From: Chara braunii
Taxonomy: Eukaryota; Streptophyta; Charophyceae; Charales; Characeae
Assembly (NCBI GenBank): GCA_003427395.1
Contig: BFEA01000141.1
Location: 795,520 to 842,151 of the forward strand
Direction: 5' to 3'
DNA length: 46,632 nucleotides
Shown here: positions 31,150-43,314 of the stretch, piece by piece
Layout of the letters: every line of letters starts with the position of its first letter
Numbering within the stretch: the first letter of the stretch is position 1
Made by a program: the position numbers and the translations under genes
Notes under the pieces: generated by a model
The model's input: the letters and a program-made list of their open reading frames with translations, nothing else
The model's database searches: none
What the model was told of the DNA's origin: nothing

Positions 31150-32063
31150 GTGCCCACGTTACGCTTCATACACCTCCCCGATTCCCCTCCCCGTTCCTCG
31201 CCCTTCTTCGAGACGTCTCAGCAGTTGTTCGTCTCCCGCCGTTCTGACTCCTCCCCGATTCTCCCCCTCCCTCCTCACCCTTCTTTGAAACTTCTCCTCG
31301 AGTTGTCCCCCCCCCTCCGTTTTCCTATCTCCTGCTCTCCCCGCCTTGCTTCTTATGCCCTTTGCCTCCTCACCTTTACTCGTGCTGTCTTCCTCGTCCC
31401 CCGAGCCTCGAATCTGATCCGTTTTCCCCTCTCCTGTTCTCCCCGCCCTTCATCCTATCACGCTCCAAACACCTCCCCGATTCCCCTCCCCATTCCTCGC
31501 CCTTCCTCGAGACGTCCTAGCGGTTGTTCGCTCCACACCTACGACGAGCCATCGCTTTTACCCCGTTTCCCACCCTTCTAGCTCCTCCCCGATTCTCCTC
31601 CTCGCCCCTCACCCTTCTTTGAAACTTCTCCTCGAGTTGTCCACCCCAATCCGTTTCCTTTCTCCTATTCTCCACGCCTTGCTTCCTATTGCCCTTTCTC
31701 CCCGCCTTGCTTCCTATTGCCCTTTGCGCATGTCTCGCTCCATACACCTCCCCGATTCTTTTCCCCGTTCCCCTTCTTCGAGACGTCTCAGCGGTTGTTC
31801 ATTTCCCGCCATTCTAACTCTTCCCCGATTCTCCTCCTCCCTCCTCACCCAACTTCTCCTCGAGTTGTCCCCCCCCTCCTTTTTCCTTTCCCCTGTTCTT
31901 CTCGCCTTGCTTCCTATTGCCCTTTGCCTCCTCCCTTTACTCGTGCTGTCTTCCTCTTCCCCCTGGCCTCGAACCCAATCCGTTTTCCCCTCTCCTGTTC
32001 TCCCCACCCTCCTTCCTATTGCCCTTCGCTTCCTCACCGTTATTGGTCCAAGCGTTGTCTTCC
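31150..32063. repeat. C/T-rich imperfect tandem repeats
   Basis: Blocks such as CTTCTCCTCGAGTTGTCC (about 31290, 31626 and 31855) and GAGACGTC...GTTGTTCG (about 31210, 31508 and 31778) recur in the same order, with a spacing of roughly 230-340 bases. Three imperfect units can be traced. Open frames here are shadows of the skewed composition. Confidence 0.7.
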
Positions 32064-32811
32064 TCACCCCCTGGGCATCCTCTTTCTCCGGTACTTACCT
32101 TTATAGATGTCTGTGCTCGCAACCCATCGTCGCATCATCTCTCTCTCGTTGTTCCCAATGACCGTCGTTGTATCGTCTTGTTATCGTGCTGTCGTCGTTG
32201 CATCTTATACCTTTGGTTCTTCACGGTCAAGGTCCGCTCGCACATCGCTTTCTCCCCCGCACGTTGTCCTTAACTTTCCCAGATCTTTACCGACGCGATC
32301 CGCTATGTCCGGAGCCCCCGGTTCCCCTCTGGGCGGGGGTGCCTACTCACTTGAGACTCCCTCCCCCGGTCACACCTTGGTCGGCAATGGTTCGTGGCTA
32401 TGGTCTGCCTCCCACCTTGCCTTCCTCCTGTGAGCCGTGTGCTGTCTTTCTCACCCCCTGGGCATCCTCTTTCCTCGGAATGTACCTTTATAGATGTCTG
32501 TGCTCGCACCCAATTGTCGCATCATCACTGTCCGTCGCTATATCGTCTTGTTGTCACGTTGTCGCCGTTGCGCCCTGTACCTTTGGTTCTTCACGCTCAA
32601 GGTCCACTCGCAAATCGCTTTCTCCCGCGCACGCTGTCCTTACCATTCCCAGATCTGTGCCGACGTGATCCGCTATGTCCGGAGCCCCCGGTTCCCCTCT
32701 GGGCGGGGGTGCCTACTCGCTTAAGACTCCCTCCCCCGATCACACCCTGGTCGGCGATGGCACGTGGCTATGGTCAGCCTCTCACCTCGCCTTCCTCCTG
32801 TGAGTCGTGCC
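32064..32811. repeat. Two tandem units of about 370-390 bases
   Basis: The unit starting TCACCCCCTGGGCATCCTCT at 32064 recurs at 32451, and CGCTATGTCCGGAGCCCCCG at 32301 recurs at 32671. Both carry TTTATAGATGTCTGTGCTCG and end near CCTTCCTCCTGTGAG. Most of the change between them is a 17-base length difference. Confidence 0.85.
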
Positions 32812-34490
32812 CACGAGACCCGACAGGCCTCGCTGATGCCCCGCAGTTTCGCCCCGCGGCGGTTCAGCGCTACCGACGCGAAGAAAATAGTGGATTGTAA
32901 CCCCCGCTTAGCCTCCTTACTCATCCGACTTCGTCAAGAAATGGGTGAGATACACCATTTTCTCCTATGTTCCCTTTCCCTCTCTCGGCTCCATCGTGCA
33001 TTCTCTTTTCTTCTAACTCTCTTTTTGCTACTCTAATCACAAAACTAAACGCACTACCGAGCTTGCCTGAGGCAAAACCCCCTGTCTACCATTTTCCCTC
33101 CTCCAAATCTAGCAAGAAACGAGCGTGCTATCCTTTTCCTGCTCTGCCATGTTCGTCCCCCGCCATCCCCGTTTCTCCTTGCCCTTTGTCTTCTTCGTTA
33201 CATCCCCGTTCTTCTCTGTTTCTTCTTTGTCTCCGTTCTCGTTGACGTTCGCCTCCGTTTCTGCACTAACGCCACCACCTGGTCTGACCGCCCTCAGCGA
33301 AACATACAAAAAAAAACTAATTCATCGGGCCTTGCGAGTTCTTATAGCAGCAACGGTCCGTCCAACATACGCCTCATGTGGTCTATGCTCCTTTCGTCCA
33401 CACCTTGCGCACCGACACGGTTCCACCGATAAGTTTGAAGGGTAAGTTCGAAAAGGCCCGGTGTAGGGCCAAACCCCGGTAGACTTTCGAGCCTTGGTCG
33501 ACCCCACTGCGGGTCCCTTTTGACTCAACCCGCCCACGCTCATGCTCAAGGCGCGGACCGTTCGTCCGAGGGTCACACCTACCTAGTGCTTTGAGATGGA
33601 TGGGGGTGGGCCATCGCGGGAGAGAGCTTTGGCATTGGGGATGTAGCTCAGCCCTCACGTCGGGTGGTAGTCTCGCTGGTCATTCGGCAACGCTGATTTT
33701 TATTTTTTCTTGGTTGTGTTCTTAAGCAATTGCTCTTTCCAATACGCAGGCAGTCCAGGGGTTCTTTGAAAGTTTTCTTCTCTTGTGCGCAGGCTAAGCG
33801 ACATCCTTAGGCCCCGCACCATTTCCCTAAGCATTGCAATTCTATGGCATCATCGGGGTGCGGCGATGTCGTCCTCCTCCTCACCTCTACACACCCCTCG
33901 AGTCTCAAGCATCTCATCCATCATTATTGGCGCAGGCCCCTTAGTCTTTTCGGGGCCTTAGCAAGTTTGCACTTCCCTCTTTCATTCACATTCCAAGGCA
34001 CAAACGTAAAGATCACTTTCGTAGATTGGTTTCATGCTAAGGGTCCCATAACCTCTATGCCCCTCTTCCTTTTCCCTTCGCCGCCCGGTTTCTCCAGCCC
34101 TGTCCCGCTCAACGCATCCCAAACCTTTACTTACCTGCACAATCCCACACAAAAGCAAAGACCGGTACAATCCCCCATTGGGGTTCAACACACAGCCCTT
34201 CCCGCATGCCTATCTTTCCTTTTCTCTTAGGCTTCTCTTTGTGCTCAATCATCCCATTCTCTTCTTGAAGTCATGCAGTCGGGGTGAGTCAAACTGACCA
34301 CGCTTTCAATTGTACTTCCTTCCGGACTCCGCCTTCTCCTAATCTTTCAAATGTCCCTTTCCTTTTTCCTTCTTGGCGGCACAAGGGACCAGCTAGCCTT
34401 CCCGTGCCCCCTTTTTCCACCAAGTGAGGCCTGGCTTTTTCCTTTACCGTTCGTTCCCTAGCAATGTAACAAGTGAGGGATGAGGGGTTA
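32812..34490. other. No gene recognised
   Basis: Mixed C/T-rich unique sequence. GTGAGTCGTGCCCACG at about 32800 also occurs at 31143, so some of it is repeat mosaic. The only item singled out is the tRNA-like stretch at 33637. Open frames are short and without motifs. Confidence 0.4.
33637..33695 (+). other. tRNA-Ala-like 5' half, possible SINE head or tRNA relic
   Basis: GGGGATGTAGCTCAG matches the start of eukaryotic tRNA-Ala, including box A, then ten unrelated bases interrupt before GGGTGGTAG. I see no anticodon stem or T-arm with GGTTCGAATCC after it, so it is not a working tRNA gene. Confidence 0.25.
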
Positions 34491-34529
34491 GTTATATGCC
34501 AAGTGAGGGGAAGAGAGAGGGAGAGAGCA

Positions 34530-34533
34530 AGAT

Positions 34534-34594
<61 letters not shown>

Positions 34595-34800
34595 NNNNNN
34601 NNNNNNNNNNNNNNNNNNNNNNNNNNNNNNNNNNNNNNNNNNNNNNNNNNNNNNNNNNNNNNNNNNNNNNNNNNNNNNNNNNNNNNNNNNNNNNNNNNNN
34701 NNNNNNNNNNNNNNNNNNNNNAGAGAGAGAGTGAGAGAGAGGTGAGAGAGAGAAAAAGAGAGAGTGACTGTGCGTGTGAGAAAGAGAGAGAGAGAGAAAT
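34530..34800. repeat. GA microsatellite with assembly gap
   Basis: (GA)n from about 34533 to 34594, 127 Ns (34595-34721), then GA-rich sequence with GTGA and AAAG interruptions to about 34797. The true length is unknown. Confidence 0.95.
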
Positions 34801-34879
34801 CATCACACCGTAGTAGCCGCCAAATGTCGGTTACCCATCCCATAGTAGTAGCAACCACATATCGGTCACCTATCCCATA

Positions 34880-37800
34880 GTGAAAGAGCCACCAAGTGTG
34901 ACCCGAAACACTACAACACATATGAACTTGACAAGGTGAAGGTTGAACTAACGACAGTACATGCACATGAGTGAAAAAGCAACCAAATGATGAAACGAAA
35001 CACTACCATACACATGAACTCGACAAGGTGAAGTTCGAACTAACGAAAACACATGTACATGAGCGAAAGAGCAACCAAATGTTGAAACGGAACACTATCA
35101 TACACATGAACTTGACAAAGTGAAGGTTGAACTAATGAAAGCACATGCACATGAGTGAAAGAGCAACCAAGTGATGAAACGGAACACTACCATACACATT
35201 AACTTTGACAAAGTGAAGGTTAAACTAACGAAAGTACGTGCACATGAGTAAAGAGCTACCAAGTTATGAAACGGAACACTTTCATACACATGAACTTGAC
35301 AAAGTGAAGATTGAACTTAGTGAAACACATGTACATGGGTGAGAGAGCAATGAAGCGTGAATCGAAATTCTATCATACACAAGAACTTGACAAGGTGAAG
35401 ATTGGACAAACGAAGCACAAGCATAAGAGCGAAACAGAAACCAAGTGATGAAACGGAACACTACTATACACATGAACTTGACAAAGTGAAGGTTGAACTA
35501 ACGAAAGTACATGCACATGAGTGAAAGAGCAACCAAGTGATGAAACAGAACACTACCACACACATGAAACTAATAGAAGTCCACACACATGAGTGAGAGA
35601 GCAACCAAGTGTGAACCGGAACATCAACACATGCTCGAACTTGACAAAGTGAAAATTGAACTTAGTGAAGCACATGCACATGGGTGAGAGAGCAACCAAG
35701 TGTGAATCGGAACTCTACCATACACAAGAACTTGACAAGGTGAAGATTGGACTAACGAAGCACGTGCACAAGAGTGAAATAGCAACTAAGTTATAAAACG
35801 GAATACTACTATACATATGAACTTGACAAAGTGAAGGTTGAACTAACGACAGTACATACGCATGAGTGAAAGAGCAACCAAGTGATGAAACGGAACGCTA
35901 CCACTCACATGAACTTGACAAGGTGAAGTTTAAACTAATAGAAGCTCACGCACATGAGTGAGAGAGCAACCAAGTGTGAACCGGAACATCAACACATGCT
36001 TGAACTTGACAAAGTGAAGATTGAACTAAGTGAAGCACATGCACATGGCTGAGAGAGCAACCAAGTGTGAATCGGAGTTGTTCCATACATAAGAACTTGA
36101 CAAGGTGAAGATTGGACTAACGAAGCACGTGCACAAAAGTGAAAGAGCAACCAAGTGATGAAACGGAACACTACTATACACATGAACTTGACAAAGTGAA
36201 GGTTGAACTAATGAAAGTATATGCACATGAGTGAAAGAGCAACCAAGTGATGAAACGGAACATTACTACCCACATGAACTTGACAACGAGAAGTTTGAAC
36301 TAATAGAAGCTCACGCACATGAGTGAGAGAGCAACCAAGCGTGAATCGGAACATCAACACATGCTTCAACTTGACAAAATGAAGATTGAACTACTGGAAC
36401 GCACTCACACGAGTATGAGAGACAACTAAGTGTGAACCGGAACATCAACACTTGCTTGAACTTGAGAAAGTGAAGATTGAACTAGTGGAACACATTCACA
36501 TGAGTAGAAGAACAACTAAGTGAGAATCGGAACATCAACACTTGCTTGAACTTGACAAAGTGAAGATTGAACCAGTGGAACACATTCATGTGAGTAGAAG
36601 AGCAACTAAGTGAAACCGGAACATCAACACTTGCTTGAACTTGACAAAGTGAAGATTGAACTAGTGGAACAGATTCACATGAGTAAAAGAGCAACTAAGT
36701 GGGAACCAGAACATCAACACATGCTTGAACTTGACAAAGTGAAGATTGAACTCATGAAACACATTCACATGAGTAGAAGAGCAACTAAGTGTGAACCGGA
36801 ACATCAACACATGCTTGAACTTGTCAATGTGAAGATTGAACTAGTGGAACACATTTACATGAGTAGATTAGCAACTACGTGTGAACCGGGACATCAACAC
36901 ATGCTTGAACTTGACAAAGAGCAAGTGGAACACATTCACATGAGTAGAAGAGCATCTAAGTAAGAACTGGAACATCAACACATGCTTGAACTTGACAAAG
37001 AACTAGTGGAATACATTCACATGACTAGAAGAGAAACTAAGTAAGAACTTGAACATCAACACATCCTTGAACTTAACAAAGAACTAGTGAAACACATTCA
37101 CATGAGTAGAAGAGCAACTAAGTAAGAACCGGAGCATCAACAAATGCTTGAACTTGACAAAGAACTAATGGAATACATTCAAATGAGTAGAAAAGCAACT
37201 AAGTAACCGGAACATCAACACATGCTTGAACTTGACAAAGAACTAGTGGAACACATTCACATGAGTAGAAGAGCAACAAGTTAGAACCGGAACATCAACA
37301 CATGCTTCAACTTCACAAAGAACTACTGGAACACATTCACATGAGTAGAAGAGCAACTAAGTCTGAACCGGAACATCAACATATGCCTGAACTTGATAAA
37401 GAACTAGTGGAACACATTCACATGAGTAGAAGAGCAACTAAGTAAGAACCGGAGCATCAACGCATGCTTGAACTTGACAAAGAACTAGTGAAATACATTT
37501 ACATGAGTAGAAGAGCAACTGAGTAAGAACCAGAACATCAACACATGCTTGACTTGACAAAGAACTACTGGAACACATTGACATGAGCAGAAGAGCAACT
37601 AAGTAAGAACCGGAACATCAACACATGCTTGAACATGACAAAGAACTAGTGGCAACTAAGTAAGAACCAGAATATCAAGACATGCTTGAACTTGGCAAAG
37701 AACTAGTGGAACACATTGACACGAGTAGAAGAGGAACTAAGTACGAACCGGAACATCAACACATGGTTGAACTTGACAAAGAACTAGTGAAACACATTCA

Positions 37801-38303
37801 CATGAGTAGAAGAGCAACTAAGTGTGAACCGAAACATCAACACATGCTTAAAGTTGACAAAGAACTAGTGGGACACATTCACATGAGTAGAAGAGCAACT
37901 AAGTAAGAATCGTACATTAACATATGCTTGAACTTGACAAAGAACTAGTGGAATACATTCACATGAGTAGAAGAGCAACTACGTAAGAACCGGAACATCA
38001 ACACATGCTTGAACTTGACAAAGAACTTGTGGAACACATTCACATGAGTAGAAGAGTGACCAAGTATGAACCAGAACATCAACACATGCTTGAATTTGAC
38101 AAAGAACTAGTGGGACACATTCATATGAGTAGAAGAGCAGCTAAGTAAGACCGGAACATCAACACACGCTTGAACTTGACAAAGAACTAGCGGAACGCAT
38201 TCACATGAGTAGAAGAGCAACTAAGTAAGAACCGGAACTTTAACTTCACAAAGAACTAGTGGAACACATTCACATGAGTAGAAGAGCAACTAAGTGTGAA
38301 CCG
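34880..38303. repeat. Minisatellite of about 40 units, 90-92 and 81 bp classes
   Basis: Units share GAACTTGACAAAG and ACATGAGT followed by GAGCAAC and AAG. Units are about 92 bases up to about 36350 (with GATGAAACGGAA), then 90 bases to about 36900 (with GTGAAGATTGAACTAGTG), then 81 bases to the end, where nine bases (GTGAAGATT) are lost, leaving CAAAGAACTAGTG. The change of class is ordered along the array. The array stops sharply at about 38303 (ACCGGTGTCGGCG). Confidence 0.95.
36610..36963 (+). other. Open 30-residue repeat frame in the minisatellite
   Basis: Four units stay open as a repeating peptide (EPEHQHMLELDKVKIELVEH, then IHMSRRATK). It exists because 90 and 81 are multiples of three and some units carry TGT where most others carry TAA. 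A second such stretch is at 37682-37906. Most units have the TAA, so I regard these as chance openings, not a gene. Confidence 0.5.
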
Positions 38304-39163
38304 GTGTCGGCGCGAATACCCTTACAAGGCTATCCGCCCTGGTTTTTGCAAGTGACATAAAATAAGTTTTTTTCAAAATTTGAGTATACCATGCGAAGTC
38401 GTGGTTGCTTTTTGTTCGCACTAACTGAATGGTTGACTCGAAGTAGAGAGTATGTGAGCGCGCAGTCTTGAGGCGCGCGTGATGATTTTTATTTTGATAA
38501 TATAGAGTCTGCGTTTCCGCCAGCAAATTTTTTATTTTTGGTGAAAACTAGGAGAGGACCGTGAGGGAACTACAATAGCACACGCAGTACGCGTTCGCAT
38601 CTGAGGCGAAGCACTGATGGTCTAAGCTTAAGTTTTAGTGATCAAATTCGATTGCCTTACTTACAATGCACTAGGACCGGCAAGATGCAAAGTGTTGGGC
38701 TTACCGGCCATGATATCGGTCGACGGTAGAAGCCGTGAGCGACATTTTAGAAGCCGGAGTTTCTCCGACGCTAGGTGCTAGAAGTGCGACTCCTCGGAGG
38801 GGTAGCCTAGTAAGAAGGCTGAAGTTTTGAGTAACGGCGCGGTTGTGTCACAGGCGCGGCAGCAGCAAGAATTAAGCCCCTCATGCAGCAGGGGTCGGCG
38901 CATAGGAGCGTTAGTATGGGGCAGCATGCCAAGGTTCAGCCTGCAGCGCAGTCCGACAGACATGGCTCAGAACCGGACGTCTTTATAATGAAGTCTGGGC
39001 CAGTTTTCTCTAGGCTTGGGCTTAGCCCTATAGGTTATGACGATGGACTGACATTATAGATATCTGGGGATGGAGGCCAGCAGTGAAGGAGTGGAGGAGT
39101 GTTACAGAGCAAACTGAGGGATCAAGGGTCCCACGGGATTATCCCCCTTAGTTTTTGCTGGGG
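38304..39163. other. No gene recognised
   Basis: Unique sequence after the minisatellite, of mixed composition. Short open frames on both strands lack motifs. Confidence 0.4.
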
Positions 39164-39448
39164 GATCCGACCGTGGGCCCGCAGGGCAGGACCGAGGGCC
39201 AAGTGCCAAGGGTCCTCCTCCCCGTCAGCCGTTTTCCTAGATTTTCTAAGTTTTTTTTTTTTTTTTTTTTTTTTTTCCCCCATATGGGATGCGGCCTGGT
39301 GCCTGCGGATCCGACCGTGGGCCCGCAGCGCAGGACCGAGGACCAAGTGCCAACGGTCCTCCTCCCCCTCAGCCGTTTTCCTAGATTTCCTAAGGTTTTT
39401 TTTTTTTTTTTTTTTTTTTCCCCATATGGTATGCGGCCCCGTGCCTGC
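39164..39448. repeat. 144-base tandem duplication with long T runs
   Basis: GATCCGACCGTGGGCCCGCAG starts both units (39164 and 39308). Each runs through CCTCCTCCCC, CAGCCGTTTTCCTAGATTT and a run of about 20-25 T, then CCCCATATGG. On the minus strand each T run is a poly(A) stretch after CCATATGGGG. Confidence 0.9.
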
Positions 39449-40087
39449 ACCAGGACCAACTGTGAGAACCCAAGAGCCTAGTTCAGTAGATACACCCGTG
39501 AGCTGCTGAAACACGGACCTGGGAGTTCAACGTACATACGAGCCGGTGGGCGGCTATCTCGCAAGGCGGAAGAAACCTGAGTGGTGGGGCCCCGTGGTGG
39601 GTATGCGGTCCACCACCCACGATCTGTTGTGAGAGGTTTGGGTGTGAGCATGCCCGTTGGGACCCACCTCACCCAGGTTCACGCTTGAGGCTCGCAGCGA
39701 TACTAACGTGCAAATCGTTCGCCGCACGCGTATATAGGAACGAAAGACTGATCGAGCCATTTAGTTACTGGGTCCCTGCGGAGGCCTTAGGATAACCGGA
39801 GCTGTTGGACAGCCAGGAGCGCTGCCCTGTGACCGTGCGCTGCGAAGTAGAGCTCGATGTCAACGGCGAAAGCAAAGGCGCTGCGGAGGCAGGGAGTACC
39901 CCTGACGAAAGCAGCTAGAAAATGGGATGAGTGAACCCGGGCGGGATCAGCGCCGGGTGCATACGAAAGGAGGGGAGACAAAGCGAACCTTTAGTAGTGG
40001 ATTCCTCCGACGTTCCCCTCAGCACAGCAGCATCACTGCGCATCAGTAGGATCAGGCGCTCAGGCGCTGCGGAGGGACGGCCGACGT
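39449..40087. other. No gene recognised
   Basis: Open frames on the minus strand here (Ser/Pro/Leu-rich) have no motif that I know. Confidence 0.4.
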
Positions 40088-40193
40088 CGGAAAGTGAGTG
40101 AACGAGGAAGACGATGGAGGAAGGGGCACGACGAGGAGGTCGGCAAGTAAGTGAACGAGGAAGACGATGGAGGAATGGGCACGACGAGGAGGT
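40088..40193. repeat. 53-base tandem duplication
   Basis: GTGAACGAGGAAGACGATGG lies in both units (40088-40140 and 40141-40193), which differ at four or so positions. Confidence 0.9.
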
Positions 40194-41282
40194 TGAACCA
40201 GGCCACTGGATTGGCCCGGGTACGTGCAGAGAAGATGAAAGCAGCAAAAAGGGAAAGCAGAAAAAACGAATGAACCTGGACAGGCGGGGGTGCAGGGTGC
40301 CTGCGCAGAGAGGAAGAGCGCAGCGGCGAGAGGTGAAGCCATGGCATAATTGAAAGATGCATATCCCCCTCGTTTCTTGATGAAAACGAGCGGGGTAAGA
40401 TAGTAGTCCGGGGTTTTAGGACAGGGCGAACCTGATTCTGAAGTTAGTTTGGGCAATAGGTTAGTAGGAGAAGAGATAGGTAGAAAAAGTCATGCGCCGA
40501 GATGGTGGAGAGTGAAGAAGAACGAGGGAGGGACGGAATCAGGCGAGTGAAGATGCGAAATGGGGGTTTTCGAGTGCTGCGAGGTCGATGGTGGGCTCAG
40601 ATTTTGTAAATGAGGATACGGACTCGGTGCTACAGGAAGCATAGGCCGCGAGGGGGGGGGGGGACGGCTCGAGGTGGTGGTGTACGCTCCCATGTCTCAG
40701 CGGAAGAGTTGCTCCGATTTTTGCTTATCCTAGGATCGGTCGTTCTTATTCGTTCAGAGTACAGGCAGCAATTCGCAGCGGGAGGGTTCGTCATGAAGCC
40801 CGTACCACCCTTCACGCATATCCTTGTGGACTGTTAGCATAAGCTAGATGCTAAGCCTCGTGCTCACACACATCGGGGCCAGTGAACCTGGCCACCTTCT
40901 GAGTGCGGGTTCGGTTTCAGATTGGGCACGTAGGAGGCCCCGATAGCGGGCGTAGGACAAGGCCACACATCAAGAGTGAGCGGGTGATGCGGGATAAATG
41001 GAAAGTTGAGCCATACTGCCAGATAACGGGACTTACCTGCGGGTGATTTCACGAGTATCTACCCATGTTTCAGGGCAGATTCACTATTCTCCCGCATATC
41101 TGAGGAGCAGCAGAAAGCCGCCAAGTCTGTAGCCAACCGCGAGTTGCTGTTCTCATCCGATGTCTTCTGAAATGGACCTCGCAGCAATGGCCAGATGTGT
41201 GCAAGGATTAAGGAGGAGAAGCTGAGCCCGCTGTGGACAGTGCGGGTGAACCAAGAAGCGAGCTATGGTGCCAAACTGAGCG

Positions 41283-41285
<3 letters not shown>
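40194..41285. other. No gene recognised
   Basis: Unique sequence, G/A-rich to about 40660 with a G run at 40652-40662. No domain or RNA signature seen. Confidence 0.4.

Positions 41286-41330
<45 letters not shown>
41286..41330. repeat. GA microsatellite
   Basis: About twenty GA units with a single interruption (GGAG) near the end. Confidence 0.95.
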
Positions 41331-41331
<1 letters not shown>

Positions 41332-41462
41332 AAGAAGATGAATATGATGCTTAGTACCTGGTTAGTTGAGCTGTCCAATGCATCGCTCTACCTGGACTGC
41401 ACATGACCAGGAAGATGGCCTGTATGCAGTCATTTTTATTTCAACTTTGATATTAGTTTTTG

Positions 41463-41463
<1 letters not shown>

Positions 41464-41506
<43 letters not shown>

Positions 41507-41512
41507 TATTTA
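41464..41512. repeat. ATT microsatellite
   Basis: About fifteen ATT/TTA units with one ACT interruption. Confidence 0.95.
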
Positions 41513-43314
41513 TTTTTAATGAAGCTTGACCGTAATTTTGGTCAGATGCATTCAGGAAAGTTGAGTGTAAAGGGGGAGCCGCTCAGTTCGGGAAGTTTGT
41601 GTTGCCTGTGGGTGATGACGGATGCTCGATGGACTGACTCCCTGACTCACCGGGTGGTGGCAACCAACGGCCTGCGGGGTTCAATCGTGGTGTGAGTAGG
41701 TGCTGAGCTGCTTGCTGCATGTTGGATGGGTGGACTGCCTTGTCTGCGCTCTGCTGCTGCCTTGCTGCCACTCCCGCTTGCTTCTCATTTGGTGCTCTGC
41801 AGCTACTGTGGTCGCTGAGTGGTGTAGCCGTTTGTTGTTGGTGTTGCTCTATGCTTCACCACACTGTTGCTATGTCGTTCTTCCGCTTGTCGTACCGTTC
41901 CTGGCAGTTGTCTTTGATGTTGTGCTACCATGATCACTGTTATGGTGGAGTTTCGCAAGCTGTAGGAAGTACAATCACCAGTTCATTTTACCTTTGAGGG
42001 GTAGGGGATGCTGCGGTGGCTGTGATCTGTTGACTACGAGATTGGTAGTGTGCGGCTACTCCATCAGGCATAGTGCACCGCCGGACCACACAACAGAGTA
42101 CTGATTTGAAGGAGTTATCGGCCTGCAACAGTCGATCCCTGTGGTAGAGGCACTGCTTGCTACTATTGATTGTGCCTCTACCATTACCCCTGGGGAAGGT
42201 TGCTGCCACGAGCTTGTGAGTTGTTGTTGCGAGGCCGCAGTGTGGTTGGTGCTGGGTAGTGGAGTGAACTGTGTTACATTCCGCAGATACTATCGGAGTC
42301 CAAACTGCTATGGTGGCCAGACTGTGGGGGACTGAGTAATTTGCTGCTGCCGCTATTGCTGTGCTGTGGACTGCGGCTAACACAGAACTCGACCGCCATC
42401 AATAAGCTTGTTGGTGTCCTCAGGTTGTTACTAGGGGCGGTGCGAGGGTGTCACAGCGACTCTTGAATAGAGCGTGTCGGACTTGCCTTATTTGAAAACA
42501 AGACCTTTCTAGACTGCATAGCTGGTCTGGTCAAGGGGAGCGACATCGTGGTTTGAGACGGTGATTAAGTGTTTGTGAGCGAGGGAATTTGAACATAACA
42601 ATCTAGGCTACATAACAAAACGGCCAAGTTAGAAAGGTACTGCTGCAAATAGGGAGGATCGCCAGGAAGTCGACAGTTGAAAGTTGGGCTTCGGTTAACC
42701 AAGTTGTTCTGAATCCTGGCCATCATCGCGGGGCCCTCAGGAGATTGAAGGTAACAAGGCCTTCTCACTGTGAGTTGAGTTGGCCCTCTCTTGGATTTCG
42801 AGAGTCTAACCTATCTTCTGCTATCCTTCTTACTCTAAGTCTAGTATGAGGATACGAGAGGAAGGCGGCAGGACGGTTTTTCAACCCGTAGGTCCGCATC
42901 AAGACCTTGTGGGAGGTCCACCCACCGATTGCGGGAGCTCTGCCGATGCCTAGGCAGGATTCTGGAGGCAGGGAACACTCAGGTATAAATTCGTCTGACA
43001 TGTGTGATCCCTTCCCCTATCTATTATCCCCTGGGTATTTGAATATAACTATGGAAGGATACTACTTTTGGTTTTGCTATGTATGTCAGGACATGCTTTG
43101 TGGAAGGTTAAATAAACAAATATATATGAGAGTTCAGATAAACTTTCAGTGAATTCACACCAAGGAATTGGGGGGAAGGTGGGAGAGAGGTACTTTGCAT
43201 GCGTTTGACTGGATCAACCCAAAGTTGAATCCCCCAAAGCTGAATCCCTCTAAGTTGAGTGGGTTTAAGGCTGTGTTTTATTTATGTTTGTTGGGGTGAC
43301 TGTATGATCTTGGA
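41513..43314. other. No gene recognised; weak repeats only
   Basis: A G/T/C-rich stretch with many GCTGC and TGTTG words (about 41700-42370) gives open frames on both strands, none with a motif. 43200-43265 has three worn words of the kind AAGTTGA next to CCC, which look like degenerate lead-in units of the hairpin array that follows. Confidence 0.4.

Noticed and set aside
31000-32900. Several long open frames on the plus strand (Ser/Pro/Leu/Arg-rich)
   Set aside because: They follow the skewed composition and tandem repeats, overlap in all three frames and contain no motif.
33637-33710. Working tRNA-Ala gene
   Set aside because: Only the first fifteen bases fit; the D-arm is interrupted and no anticodon or T-arm follows.
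34880-38303. Repeat-protein gene in the minisatellite
   Set aside because: Most units in the 81-base class carry TAA in the only long frame, and the left units are not multiples of three; no start or splice context is visible.
39099-39514. Open frames with Phe or Lys runs on opposite strands
   Set aside because: Made by the two poly(T) runs of a 144-base tandem duplication.
42765-43001. Small gene on the minus strand (78 codons)
   Set aside because: No recognisable motif, no repeat or homologue in the window, and no supporting signals.
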